Below are positions 1 through 4,733 of a stretch of 6,321 bases of DNA, piece after piece. A program made the position numbers and the translations under genes. Location of the stretch: the NCBI GenBank assembly GCA_038231495.1, contig JBBRLG010000438.1, forward strand, positions 1 to 6,321, given 5' to 3'. Under the pieces are notes generated by a model, which saw only the letters and a list, made by a program, of their open reading frames with translations, was not told the DNA's origin and searched no databases. The stretch's first letter is position 1. Each line of letters begins with the position of its first letter. Source of the DNA: JBBRLG01 sp038231495. Lineage in GTDB: Bacteria; Planctomycetota; Planctomycetia; Gemmatales; Gemmataceae.

Positions 1-288
1 GGATTCGTCGAGGACCATGGTGCCGGTGATGTCGGACGGCATCAGGTCGGGCGTGAACTGGATGCGCTTGAACGACACGTCGAGGATTTGACTGATCGAA
101 CTGACCATTAACGTCTTGGCCAGGCCGGGCACGCCGACGAGCAGGCAGTGGCCGCGCGTGAAGACGGCAGCCAGGATTTGCTCGATCACTTCATTTTGGC
201 CGACGATCGCGCGGCGGAGCTGGTCCTGCATCAGGGTGCGCGTCTGGCTGAACTGCGTCAGGTATTCGCTAATGCGGTCGGTAGACAC
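1..288 (-). CDS. MoxR-family AAA+ ATPase, N-terminal part (runs off the window)
   Basis: This is the first 96 codons of a MoxR-type AAA+ ATPase; the 3' end lies beyond position 1. MoxR proteins are cytoplasmic ATPase chaperones, about 320-340 aa long, that often act with VWA-domain partners in assembling or activating other proteins or complexes. The reading frame starts at a GTG (286-288) with GAGGAA eight bases upstream and stays open to the edge. A helical N-terminus contains RRAIVGQ (residues 25-31), the usual MoxR entry to the AAA+ core. The Walker A loop is GVPGLAKT (52-59), with Ala before the Lys as is typical of MoxR rather than the general GxxGxGK. It is followed by RIQFTPDLMPSDITG (75-89), a hallmark stretch of the family. 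Walker B and the sensors are outside the window. The gene is transcribed away from rpsB. The family call is secure; the specific role is unknown because its usual partners (DUF58, VWA) would lie outside. Confidence 0.93.
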   Translation of the reverse strand, partial: MSTDRISEYLTQFSQTRTLMQDQLRRAIVGQNEVIEQILAAVFTRGHCLLVGVPGLAKTLMVSSISQILDVSFKRIQFTPDLMPSDITGTMVLDES

Positions 289-296
289 CGTGGCGG

Positions 297-302
297 TTCC
301 TC
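297..302 (-). promoter_or_regulatory. Ribosome binding site of the MoxR gene
   Basis: The minus strand reads GAGGAA with 8 nt to the GTG at 288. This decides the start, because no ATG lies in a sensible position for the 96-residue fragment. Confidence 0.6.
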
Positions 303-339
303 GGCTGAGAGCGGGCGGGACGGGACGTACCTCCCCGTC

Positions 340-370
340 ATTGTAAAGAAAACCGGCCGCGCGTGGCCAA
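340..370 (-). promoter_or_regulatory. Candidate sigma-70 promoter for the MoxR gene
   Basis: On the minus strand a TACAAT -10 box (340-345) is preceded by TTGGCC (365-370). The 19-bp spacer is longer than ideal, so the -35 assignment is weak. Transcription would start near 333, giving a leader of about 45 nt. It lies between the MITE-like element and the gene. Confidence 0.35.
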
Positions 371-389
371 GGTCCGCGGCGGTGGAGGG

Positions 390-526
390 GTTGTAGCGGG
401 TGTGGCAAATCTTTCGGGAGGGCTTTCTTCCGTAGGACGGGTTTCCAGCCCGTCGGTCTGCTCCGGACGGGCTGGAAGCCCGTCCTACAGCAGACCTCCC
501 GAAAGTTTTGCCACACCCGTTGTAGC
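390..526. mobile_element. MITE-like element, 121 bp, with 24-bp inverted termini and 8-bp target duplication
   Basis: Positions 398-421 and 495-518 are inverted copies of a 24-bp terminus beginning GGGTGTGGCAAA, with one mismatch (position 410). The element from 398 to 518 is flanked directly by GTTGTAGC at 390-397 and 519-526. The duplication becomes 9 bp if the terminus is taken to start one base further in. Long inverted termini, a direct duplication of the flank and no coding capacity are the signature of a non-autonomous DNA transposon mobilised by a transposase elsewhere. The interior holds a second, different hairpin (432-488). The parent IS family cannot be assigned by eye. The element sits in the divergent MoxR/rpsB intergenic region, ending 27 bp before the rpsB -35 box. 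Confidence 0.7.
432..488. repeat. REP-like palindromic hairpin nested in the MITE-like element
   Basis: Arms 432-454 and 466-488 (23 bp each) start GTAGGACGGG and are complementary at 22 of 23 positions; the exception becomes a G-U pair in RNA. The loop is 11 nt. The arm contains its own short palindromic core (ACGGG...CCCGT), as in REP-type repeats. A further inverted pair, GGTCTGCT (455-462) and AGCAGACC (489-496), offers an alternative fold. No coding function is seen. Confidence 0.75.
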
Positions 527-545
527 GTTTTTCCCACAAAAGCCT

Positions 546-574
546 TTGACCGGGGGCGGCCGGCTTGCTACGAT
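546..574 (+). promoter_or_regulatory. Sigma-70-type promoter for rpsB
   Basis: TTGACC (546-551) and TACGAT (569-574) are separated by exactly 17 bp, a near-consensus housekeeping promoter. The start would be near 581, leaving a leader of about 100 nt before the rpsB GTG. The leader contains a small hairpin, GGCGT/ACGCC (604-608 with 614-618). Whether the leader takes part in S2 autoregulation, as known in some bacteria, cannot be judged. Confidence 0.6.
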
Positions 575-668
575 AACCTTCTTCCCCCTTGCGTATCAGG
601 GGAGGCGTTGCCCACGCCGGTGTACGTCTTTGTCCGTCAACCCGTGTACCCCCGAACCGCCTGCGGGC

Positions 669-674
669 AGGAGG
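669..674 (+). promoter_or_regulatory. Ribosome binding site of rpsB
   Basis: A perfect AGGAGG lies 7 nt before the GTG at 682. This fixes the S2 start there and not at the in-frame TTG at 589, which would add 31 residues unrelated to S2. Confidence 0.85.
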
Positions 675-681
675 GCAGTGC

Positions 682-1590
682 GTGGCCATTGTTCAGGTAA
701 AAGATTTGATCGAAGCCGGCGTCCACTTTGGGCATCGAGCCAGTCGTTGGGACCCCAAGATGCGGCCGTACATCTACGGCAAACGCAATCTCATTCACAT
801 TATCGACCTGCGGGAAACCGTCCGCGGCCTGTTGCGCGCCCACCGCTTCCTCGCCAAGGTGGCCAGCGGCAACAGCCTCGTGCTGTTCGTCGGCACCAAG
901 CGCCAGGCCAAGGAAGCTGTCGAACGCGAGGCGAAGCGGTGCGGCATGCCGTTCGTCAACGAACGCTGGCTGGGCGGCACCCTGACCAACTACCGCACCA
1001 TCCGCGACCGCCTCAAGCGCTTGCAAGAACTCGAAACGATGTGGCTGTCGCCCAACGACAACCCGGCCAAGGTCGATCTGCCGACCTACATTCGCGGCAT
1101 GGTCAACGAGTCCGGCAAGCTCGAACTGAACAAGGCTCCCGAAGGCGCCATCATTCGCGGCTACAGCAAGAAGATGGTCGCGACCCTGAACCGCGAGTTG
1201 ACCAAGATTCAGCGCAACCTGTCCGGCATCCGCGACATGACGCGCCTGCCCGACGCGATCGTGGTCGTCGATCCCAAGCGCGAACACATCGTCGTCAAAG
1301 AAGCCAAGCGCATGGGTGTGGCGACGGTGGCCCTCATCGACACCGACAGCGACCCCGACGAGGTGGACCTGCCGATTCCGGGCAACGACGACAGCATTCG
1401 CTCGATTGAGCTGGTGCTTGGCAAGATGGCCGACGCCGTGTTGGAAGGCAAGGCGGCGGTATCGGCGGCGGACCAGCAGGCGGCGAATGCCCCCCGGCCG
1501 CGTCCTCACCAGCCGATGTCGAGCGCGACCCAAAGCCCGGCTCCGACGACGCCGAGCGCGAAAGCAACCACGCCGGCCGTCGTGGAGTGA
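682..1590 (+). CDS. rpsB: 30S ribosomal protein S2
   Basis: S2 is a late-assembling protein of the small subunit, placed on the back of the 30S near S1 and required for S1 binding. The 302-residue product starts at a GTG behind a perfect AGGAGG; residues 2-18 (AIVQVKDLIEAGVHFGH) are the classic S2 N-terminus. Other conserved blocks are RWDPKMRPYIYGKRNLIHIIDL (22-43, in two halves), LFVGTKRQA (68-76), NERWLGGTLTN (93-103), GIRDM (182-186), LPDAIVVVD (189-197) and IPGNDDSIR (232-240). It is longer than the roughly 240-aa E. coli protein for two reasons. About 30 extra residues sit between the helices at about 120-160, and an Ala/Pro/Thr-rich low-complexity tail runs from about 258 to 302. The next gene is tsf, the standard arrangement. 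Transcription is probably driven by the promoter at 546-574. Confidence 0.97.
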   Translation: MAIVQVKDLIEAGVHFGHRASRWDPKMRPYIYGKRNLIHIIDLRETVRGLLRAHRFLAKVASGNSLVLFVGTKRQAKEAVEREAKRCGMPFVNERWLGGTLTNYRTIRDRLKRLQELETMWLSPNDNPAKVDLPTYIRGMVNESGKLELNKAPEGAIIRGYSKKMVATLNRELTKIQRNLSGIRDMTRLPDAIVVVDPKREHIVVKEAKRMGVATVALIDTDSDPDEVDLPIPGNDDSIRSIELVLGKMADAVLEGKAAVSAADQQAANAPRPRPHQPMSSATQSPAPTTPSAKATTPAVVE

Positions 1591-1616
1591 GTGAACCCGC
1601 AGAGAAATCATTAAAG

Positions 1617-1737
1617 AAAAATCCGAAATCCGAAATCCGAAATCCGAAAACCTAGAGCCACCTGGCGGTGTCCTTAGGTTAAGCCCACCGGGGATTTGTT
1701 TCGGATTTCGGATTTCGGATTTCGGATTTTTGTTTTT
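1617..1737 (+). repeat. Heptamer-built inverted repeat between rpsB and tsf; possible terminator or attenuator
   Basis: Four tandem ATCCGAA heptamers (1621-1648) face four tandem TTCGGAT heptamers (1700-1727). With flanking A and T runs they make a perfect 33-bp stem (1617-1649 with 1699-1731). The 49-nt loop contains its own hairpin, CACC-TGGC-GGTG (1659-1670). A T-rich run, TTTTTGTTTTT (1727-1737), follows the stem, so the RNA resembles a very long intrinsic terminator or attenuator. Because S2 and EF-Ts are often co-transcribed at different ratios, attenuation here is a reasonable inference. A dispersed genomic repeat with no regulatory role is equally possible. In-phase heptamers also let the arms slip against each other. 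Confidence 0.8.
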
Positions 1738-1764
1738 GGATTTCGATTTTGAGGATGGTGCGAC

Positions 1765-2610
1765 ATGGAGATTTCAGCCAGTAACGTCAAGGCGTTGCGC
1801 GACCGGACCGGCATGCAGATGATGAAGTGCAAGGCCGCCCTGACCGAGGCGGGCGGCGACATGGAGAAGGCCGTCGAAATCCTGCGCAAGCAGAACAAGG
1901 ACGCCCAGGACAAGGTCGTCAACCGCGAGACCGCCGAGGGCCGTATCGGCATCTTCATCGACCCCGTCGCCCGCAACGGCGCAATCGTCGAGGTGCGCTG
2001 CGAAAGCGCCCCGGTGGCCAAGAGCGACCTGTTCGTGCAACTCGCGCTCGACCTGGCCAAGCAGGTGGCGATGAAGAACCCGGCCACGGTCGAGGATTTG
2101 CTCAAGCAGCCGTTCATCGACAAGCCGGCGCAGACCATCCACGAGCGGATCGGCGAGGTCGTCGGCCTGGTGCATGAGAACATGAAGGTGGCGCGGATGA
2201 CGCGCATGGAAGGTCTGCTCGGCCACTACGTCCACCACGACGGCACAATCGGCGTACTGGTGCAAGTGGAAGGCGACAAAGCCGAGCCGCAGATGCTGCG
2301 CGACGTGGCCATGCACATCACGGCCAAGAACCCGGCCGCGGCACTGCGCGAGCACGTCGCGGCGGACCGCATCTCCAAGGAGAAGGAGATCGCGAAGTCG
2401 CAGGTCGAGGCCGACCCCAAGACGAAGGGCAAGCCGGCGCAAATCATCGACATGATTATCGAAGGCAAGATCAAGACGTGGTTTGCCGACAATGTGCTGG
2501 TCGAGCAACCGTTCGTGAAGGACGATAGCAAGACGGTCGGCGACCTACTCAAGTCGGCGGGACTGAAGATGACCAAGTTCGTCCGATATAAGATCGGCGA
2601 AGTGGGCTAA
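1765..2610 (+). CDS. tsf: Translation elongation factor Ts
   Basis: EF-Ts is the cytoplasmic nucleotide-exchange factor that releases GDP from EF-Tu. The product is 281 residues, close to the 283 of E. coli. An N-terminal UBA-like domain (about 1-40) carries VKALRDRTGMQMMKCKAAL (8-26), matching the family's LRxxTGxxMxxCKxAL. EGRIGIFI (58-65) begins the core, whose helical arm and C-terminal module follow. GAGGA lies 9 nt before the ATG. One position is odd: where the family normally has CETDFVAK, this protein has CESAPVAK (79-86). The Asp and Phe that contact EF-Tu near its Mg2+ and nucleotide site (D80 and F81 in E. coli) are therefore Ala82 and Pro83. The gene is intact and this appears to be the copy adjacent to rpsB, so the change is more likely lineage divergence than decay. 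Confidence 0.97.
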   Translation: MEISASNVKALRDRTGMQMMKCKAALTEAGGDMEKAVEILRKQNKDAQDKVVNRETAEGRIGIFIDPVARNGAIVEVRCESAPVAKSDLFVQLALDLAKQVAMKNPATVEDLLKQPFIDKPAQTIHERIGEVVGLVHENMKVARMTRMEGLLGHYVHHDGTIGVLVQVEGDKAEPQMLRDVAMHITAKNPAAALREHVAADRISKEKEIAKSQVEADPKTKGKPAQIIDMIIEGKIKTWFADNVLVEQPFVKDDSKTVGDLLKSAGLKMTKFVRYKIGEVG

Positions 2611-2637
2611 CGCTTTTGCCGCTTGCGGCTTTGCAAA

Positions 2638-2663
2638 CGGGGCGAGCCGCAAGGCTCGCCCCG
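2638..2663. terminator. GC-rich hairpin between convergent genes (probable bidirectional terminator)
   Basis: A perfect 11-bp stem (2638-2648 with 2653-2663) is closed by a GCAA tetraloop, which is of the stable GNRA type. It stands between the stop of tsf and the stop of the convergent DUF4214 gene. There is no clear U-run on either side, so it may stop transcription only partly or protect 3' ends. A second small hairpin, GCCG-CTTG-CGGC (2618-2629), lies just before it. Confidence 0.55.
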
Positions 2664-2675
2664 AAGCATTGGCGG

Positions 2676-3269
2676 TTAACGGTCCTTTCCCTCGCGGCGA
2701 TGGTTGTCGCGCTGATCGTCGTGCCGGTACGGCAAAACCGGCCGACGGTAGTCGTAAATCTCGTGGTGCTGGTTCCAGTCGTCGTGGCGGTCGCGGTCCC
2801 ACCGGTAGATCGGTTGGATGATAATGCCGGGTACCGTTGTCACCGCCGGCTGCACGACCGTGTTCGAGCCGACCCAGGTGCCGGGGTTCTGTGTCATGAC
2901 GTCGTGGGCAAGGTTCTGACGGTCCTCGGTATAGAGGCGCCGCACCCAGAAGTCCAACTCGCTCTGGCTCGGACGCCGACGCAGCAAGTCGTTGAACAGG
3001 CCGGCGATAAACCCGTCCGGCGTGTTGCCGCATTTCTTGTAATACTCGTCGCTGGCCAGGATGCCGGCGATGACGGAATCCGCCGAGTCGCCCTGTTGCA
3101 GGTGATTCACCCAGTAGGTGATGCCGGAGTCCGCGGGGTGGCCCAGGTACGTCCGATACCACGAATCGACCAGGGTGTTCGGATCGCCGCCGCCGTAATA
3201 TTGCGCTTTGGCAAATGACGGCGTCACCAACAAGAGGGCGGCCGCGGCAAATAGTGCGATGCGTCGCAT
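2676..3269 (-). CDS. Exported protein with two DUF4214-like repeats
   Basis: The product has 197 residues. A signal peptide is clear: MRR, a hydrophobic run to about residue 15, then AKA before Gln23 as a signal peptidase I site. The mature part holds two tandem helical repeats of about 45 residues (33-77 and 87-132). Each runs roughly LxxxxYRxxLGxxPxxxxxxYWVxxLxxG, with W53 and W108 in register, then a helix ending in SDEYY or its counterpart. This fits the DUF4214 family, found in secreted and surface proteins and often near calcium-binding repeats; its biochemical role is not established. The tail (about 150-197) is rich in Asp, His, Arg and Tyr and probably disordered. The start codon is 2 nt after the stop of the EF-hand gene, and its AAGGAG (3281-3286) lies within that gene's last codons. 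Translation of the pair is therefore probably coupled. Fold assignment is good; function is unknown. Confidence 0.85.
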   Translation of the reverse strand: MRRIALFAAAALLLVTPSFAKAQYYGGGDPNTLVDSWYRTYLGHPADSGITYWVNHLQQGDSADSVIAGILASDEYYKKCGNTPDGFIAGLFNDLLRRRPSQSELDFWVRRLYTEDRQNLAHDVMTQNPGTWVGSNTVVQPAVTTVPGIIIQPIYRWDRDRHDDWNQHHEIYDYRRPVLPYRHDDQRDNHRREGKDR

Positions 3270-3271
3270 GG

Positions 3272-4009
3272 CTAGTTCTTCTCCTTGTCCGAGGGTTTCG
3301 GGTCCTTGTCTTTGGATTCCGCCGCCTTGGCGTCACGCTTTTCTTTCGCCGCCTTGAGCAGTTCGTCGTGGTCGATGAAGCCGTCCTTGTTCGTGTCGAT
3401 CTTGTCGAAATGGTCCTTGATCAAGCCCTTCGCCTCCTCCTTGCTGATCTTGCCGTCCTTGTTCGCGTCGAGCCGTTCAAAGGCACCTTTCACGCGCTCT
3501 TCGAGAATGCGGTTGCTCTCGGCTTTCAATTCCTTCGCGTCGATCTTGCCGTTCTTGGCGGTGTCCAGCTTGCGCAACATGTCGTAGATGCGTTGCACCT
3601 CTTCCGTGCAACCTTCCTCGCAATCGGTCATTTCGATGAGCGTCCGCACCGCGTCGGATAAACGCTGCGGGCGTGCGGCGCGGCCGGCGGCGCGCAGCTC
3701 CGTCACCTCGCCTCCGGTTTCAACGATCAGCGCTTCTTTGCCCGACTGAAATACCTCGACGCTGGCAACGCGGCCGGTCTCGTCGAAGTACTTAATGTCT
3801 TTGGTGAGGTGGAAGGTCCTCTCCACATCCTTGAGTTTGCCGTCGGTGTACTTGACGGTAATCTGGCCCTTCTTGGCATCGACCTTGGTGATGGTTACAT
3901 GGGTGGGTTTCGGAGCGTCCTTGTCTTTTTTGTCTTTTTCGTCGGCGGCGACGAGGTTGCCGGCCAGCAAGGCCACAACGGGCAGGGCGGCGAGAAACGT
4001 TCGGATCAT
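3272..4009 (-). CDS. Exported EF-hand protein with three calcium-binding loops
   Basis: The product has 245 residues. A signal peptide (1-22, ending LVAA before Asp23) leads to a Lys/Asp-rich linker. Then comes a beta-rich domain (about 36-98, beginning HVTITKVDAKKGQITVKY) of a kind that recurs in planctomycete exported proteins. A helical segment contains CEEGC (130-134), a possible disulfide pair. Three EF-hand loops follow: DTAKNGKIDAKE (149-160), DANKDGKISKEE (181-192) and DTNKDGFIDHDE (205-216). All have acidic or Asn ligands at positions 1, 3 and 5, Gly at 6, a hydrophobic residue at 8 and Glu at 12, so all three should bind Ca2+. The tail is Lys/Asp/Ser-rich. The start at 4009 is supported by AAGGAG 7 nt upstream. 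The open frame extends to 4105, but the added 32 residues would bury the signal peptide. Likely a periplasmic or surface calcium sensor or scaffold, co-expressed with the DUF4214 protein; the partner and pathway are unknown. Confidence 0.88.
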   Translation of the reverse strand: MIRTFLAALPVVALLAGNLVAADEKDKKDKDAPKPTHVTITKVDAKKGQITVKYTDGKLKDVERTFHLTKDIKYFDETGRVASVEVFQSGKEALIVETGGEVTELRAAGRAARPQRLSDAVRTLIEMTDCEEGCTEEVQRIYDMLRKLDTAKNGKIDAKELKAESNRILEERVKGAFERLDANKDGKISKEEAKGLIKDHFDKIDTNKDGFIDHDELLKAAKEKRDAKAAESKDKDPKPSDKEKN

Positions 4010-4016
4010 GAAGCTA

Positions 4017-4022
4017 CTCCTT
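4017..4022 (-). promoter_or_regulatory. Ribosome binding site of the EF-hand gene
   Basis: The minus strand reads AAGGAG with a 7-nt spacer to the ATG at 4009. This selects that start, directly ahead of the signal peptide, over the upstream start at 4105. Confidence 0.8.
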
Positions 4023-4149
4023 CTCGGAAGACGGTGGTAACGAACGGCGTGCGCGGGTAGGCCCGTAAGGATTGATTGCTGCAAATGGTGTGCCTCGCGT
4101 CTCAAGAGGCGTGACGGAATGCTCAGGCCAACCCGCCGTCAAGCGGCAC

Positions 4150-4359
4150 GCGCTGGCGAACCGGCTGCGTTAAGCAGGCGTCCAATAATGAATGCGGTGG
4201 CACCGGCGTCGCGCCGGTGTTGGCGATCCGCGGTGGCACGGGCGTCCCGCCCGTGGAACCACTTCACGGCCGGGACGCCCGTGCCACCGGCGCGACGCCG
4301 ACGGCACCGATCCGGGAAGTTATTCTTGGACGCCGCCTGAGCAGCCGGTTCGCCAGCGC
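4150..4359. repeat. Large nested inverted repeat, about 210 bp
   Basis: Three concentric inverted pairs are visible. The outermost is a perfect 19-bp match, GCGCTGGCGAACCGGCTGC (4150-4168), with its complement at 4341-4359. Next is a GC-rich pair, CGGCGTCGCGCCGG (4204-4217), with 4287-4300. The innermost is a stem of 25 bp with one mismatch (4231-4255 with 4265-4289) whose arm includes CGGTGGCACGGGCGTCCCG and whose loop is 9 nt. The sequence between the outer arms also matches loosely (GGCGTCCAA on both sides). No transposase or persuasive coding frame lies inside, and I could not identify a convincing target duplication. It may be a non-autonomous mobile repeat, or two inverted copies of one dispersed repeat. 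The inner core resembles, without matching, the ACGGGC-type hairpin at 432-488. Confidence 0.75.
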
Positions 4360-4590
4360 TTGTCAATAGCCTGGCGCACCCACTCAAATTGGGGACCGCT
4401 GGCTTGTGGGAGAAGATCGTGGCGGCCCGGAACAGCGGGAAGTCCGAGTAGGGCACGGCCGGCTTGCTTTTGGCGGGCTTTCGCGTAGACTTTGGCAGGG
4501 CTTCGGTCGAGTCCTTGGGAACGGGGTTGCGGCGTAGGCTCCAAAAAGCAGGACGACACCGGCCGCGGTCAATGTGCCGATAAAAAGTTT
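4360..4590. other. Gene-free stretch, possibly decayed coding sequence
   Basis: No complete gene is supported here. On the minus strand, one frame just inside the tRNA encodes a hydrophobic segment, LFIGTLTAAGVVLLFGAYAA (4587 down to 4528), resembling a signal or membrane anchor. A second frame further along (about 4520 to 4390) has strongly GC-biased third positions and reads like the Lys/Pro-rich mature part of an exported protein (KPAKSKPAVPYSDFPLF). Joining them requires a frameshift, there is no ribosome site, and the 5' end would abut or run into the tRNA. It is best regarded as a possible gene remnant. No clear promoter for the tRNA is visible apart from a GATAAA (4579-4584), which has no matching -35. 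Confidence 0.25.
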
Positions 4591-4663
4591 GCCCCCGTAG
4601 CTCAGGGGATAGAGCATCGGTTTCCTAAACCGAGGGTCGCAGGTCCGAATCCTGCCGGGGGTA
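4591..4663 (+). tRNA. tRNA-Arg (anticodon CCU)
   Basis: The full cloverleaf can be drawn. The acceptor stem is GCCCCCG (4591-4597) with CGGGGGT (4656-4662). The D stem is GCTC/GAGC (4600-4603, 4612-4615). The anticodon stem is TCGGT/ACCGA with loop TTCCTAA (4622-4628), giving anticodon CCT at 4624-4626, which reads AGG. The variable loop is 5 nt and the T stem is GCAGG/CCTGC (4639-4643, 4651-4655). The discriminator is A4663 and CCA is not encoded. Two departures from the norm are visible. The T loop reads TCCGAAT, so the position usually T (55, the pseudouridine site) is C. The first acceptor pair is G1-U72. Both are compatible with a working tRNA but unusual together. Confidence 0.93.
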
Positions 4664-4669
4664 TTGGGG

Positions 4670-4712
4670 AACGGACAAGGGCCGCAACCCCTTGCGGCCC
4701 TTGTCCGTTTTT
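4670..4712 (+). terminator. Intrinsic terminator of the tRNA gene
   Basis: A perfect 18-bp stem (4670-4687 with 4692-4709) has a CCCC loop and ends in TTTTT (4708-4712), beginning 7 nt after the tRNA. Flanking GGGG (4666-4669) and CCCC (4713-4716) can extend the stem. The hairpin is symmetrical and lies just beyond the stop of the convergent regulator gene, so it may also serve that gene from the other side, though without a U-run in that direction. Confidence 0.88.
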
Positions 4713-4733
4713 CCCCGGAATGCGAACGGGAGC

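Noticed and set aside
589..681. Upstream in-frame TTG start for rpsB
   Set aside because: S2 homology begins at the GTG at 682, which has a perfect AGGAGG 7 nt upstream; the extra 31 codons fall in the leader.
258..689. Minus-strand open frame of 143 codons in the divergent intergenic region
   Set aside because: It runs through the inverted repeat, crosses the rpsB start and overlaps the MoxR start in another frame; no domain or ribosome site supports it.
363..1409. Long plus-strand open frame overlapping rpsB
   Set aside because: It is in a different frame from S2, is rich in Arg, Gln and Pro, begins in the MoxR/rpsB intergenic region and runs through the palindromic repeat.
637..1611. Long minus-strand open frame opposite rpsB
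   Set aside because: It is antisense to a certain ribosomal protein gene and has no motif of its own. The minus-strand frame opposite tsf (1774-2508) was rejected for the same reason.
1617..1737. CRISPR-like array
   Set aside because: The 7-bp units are contiguous, without spacers, and are inverted between the two arms; this is a stem-loop, not an array.
4010..4105. Upstream start for the EF-hand protein
   Set aside because: It would put 32 non-hydrophobic residues before a good signal peptide, and the strong ribosome site lies between it and the ATG at 4009.
4138..4366. GTCAA at 4138-4142 and 4362-4366 as a target duplication for the large inverted repeat
   Set aside because: Five bases, not placed directly against the arm ends on both sides, is within chance.
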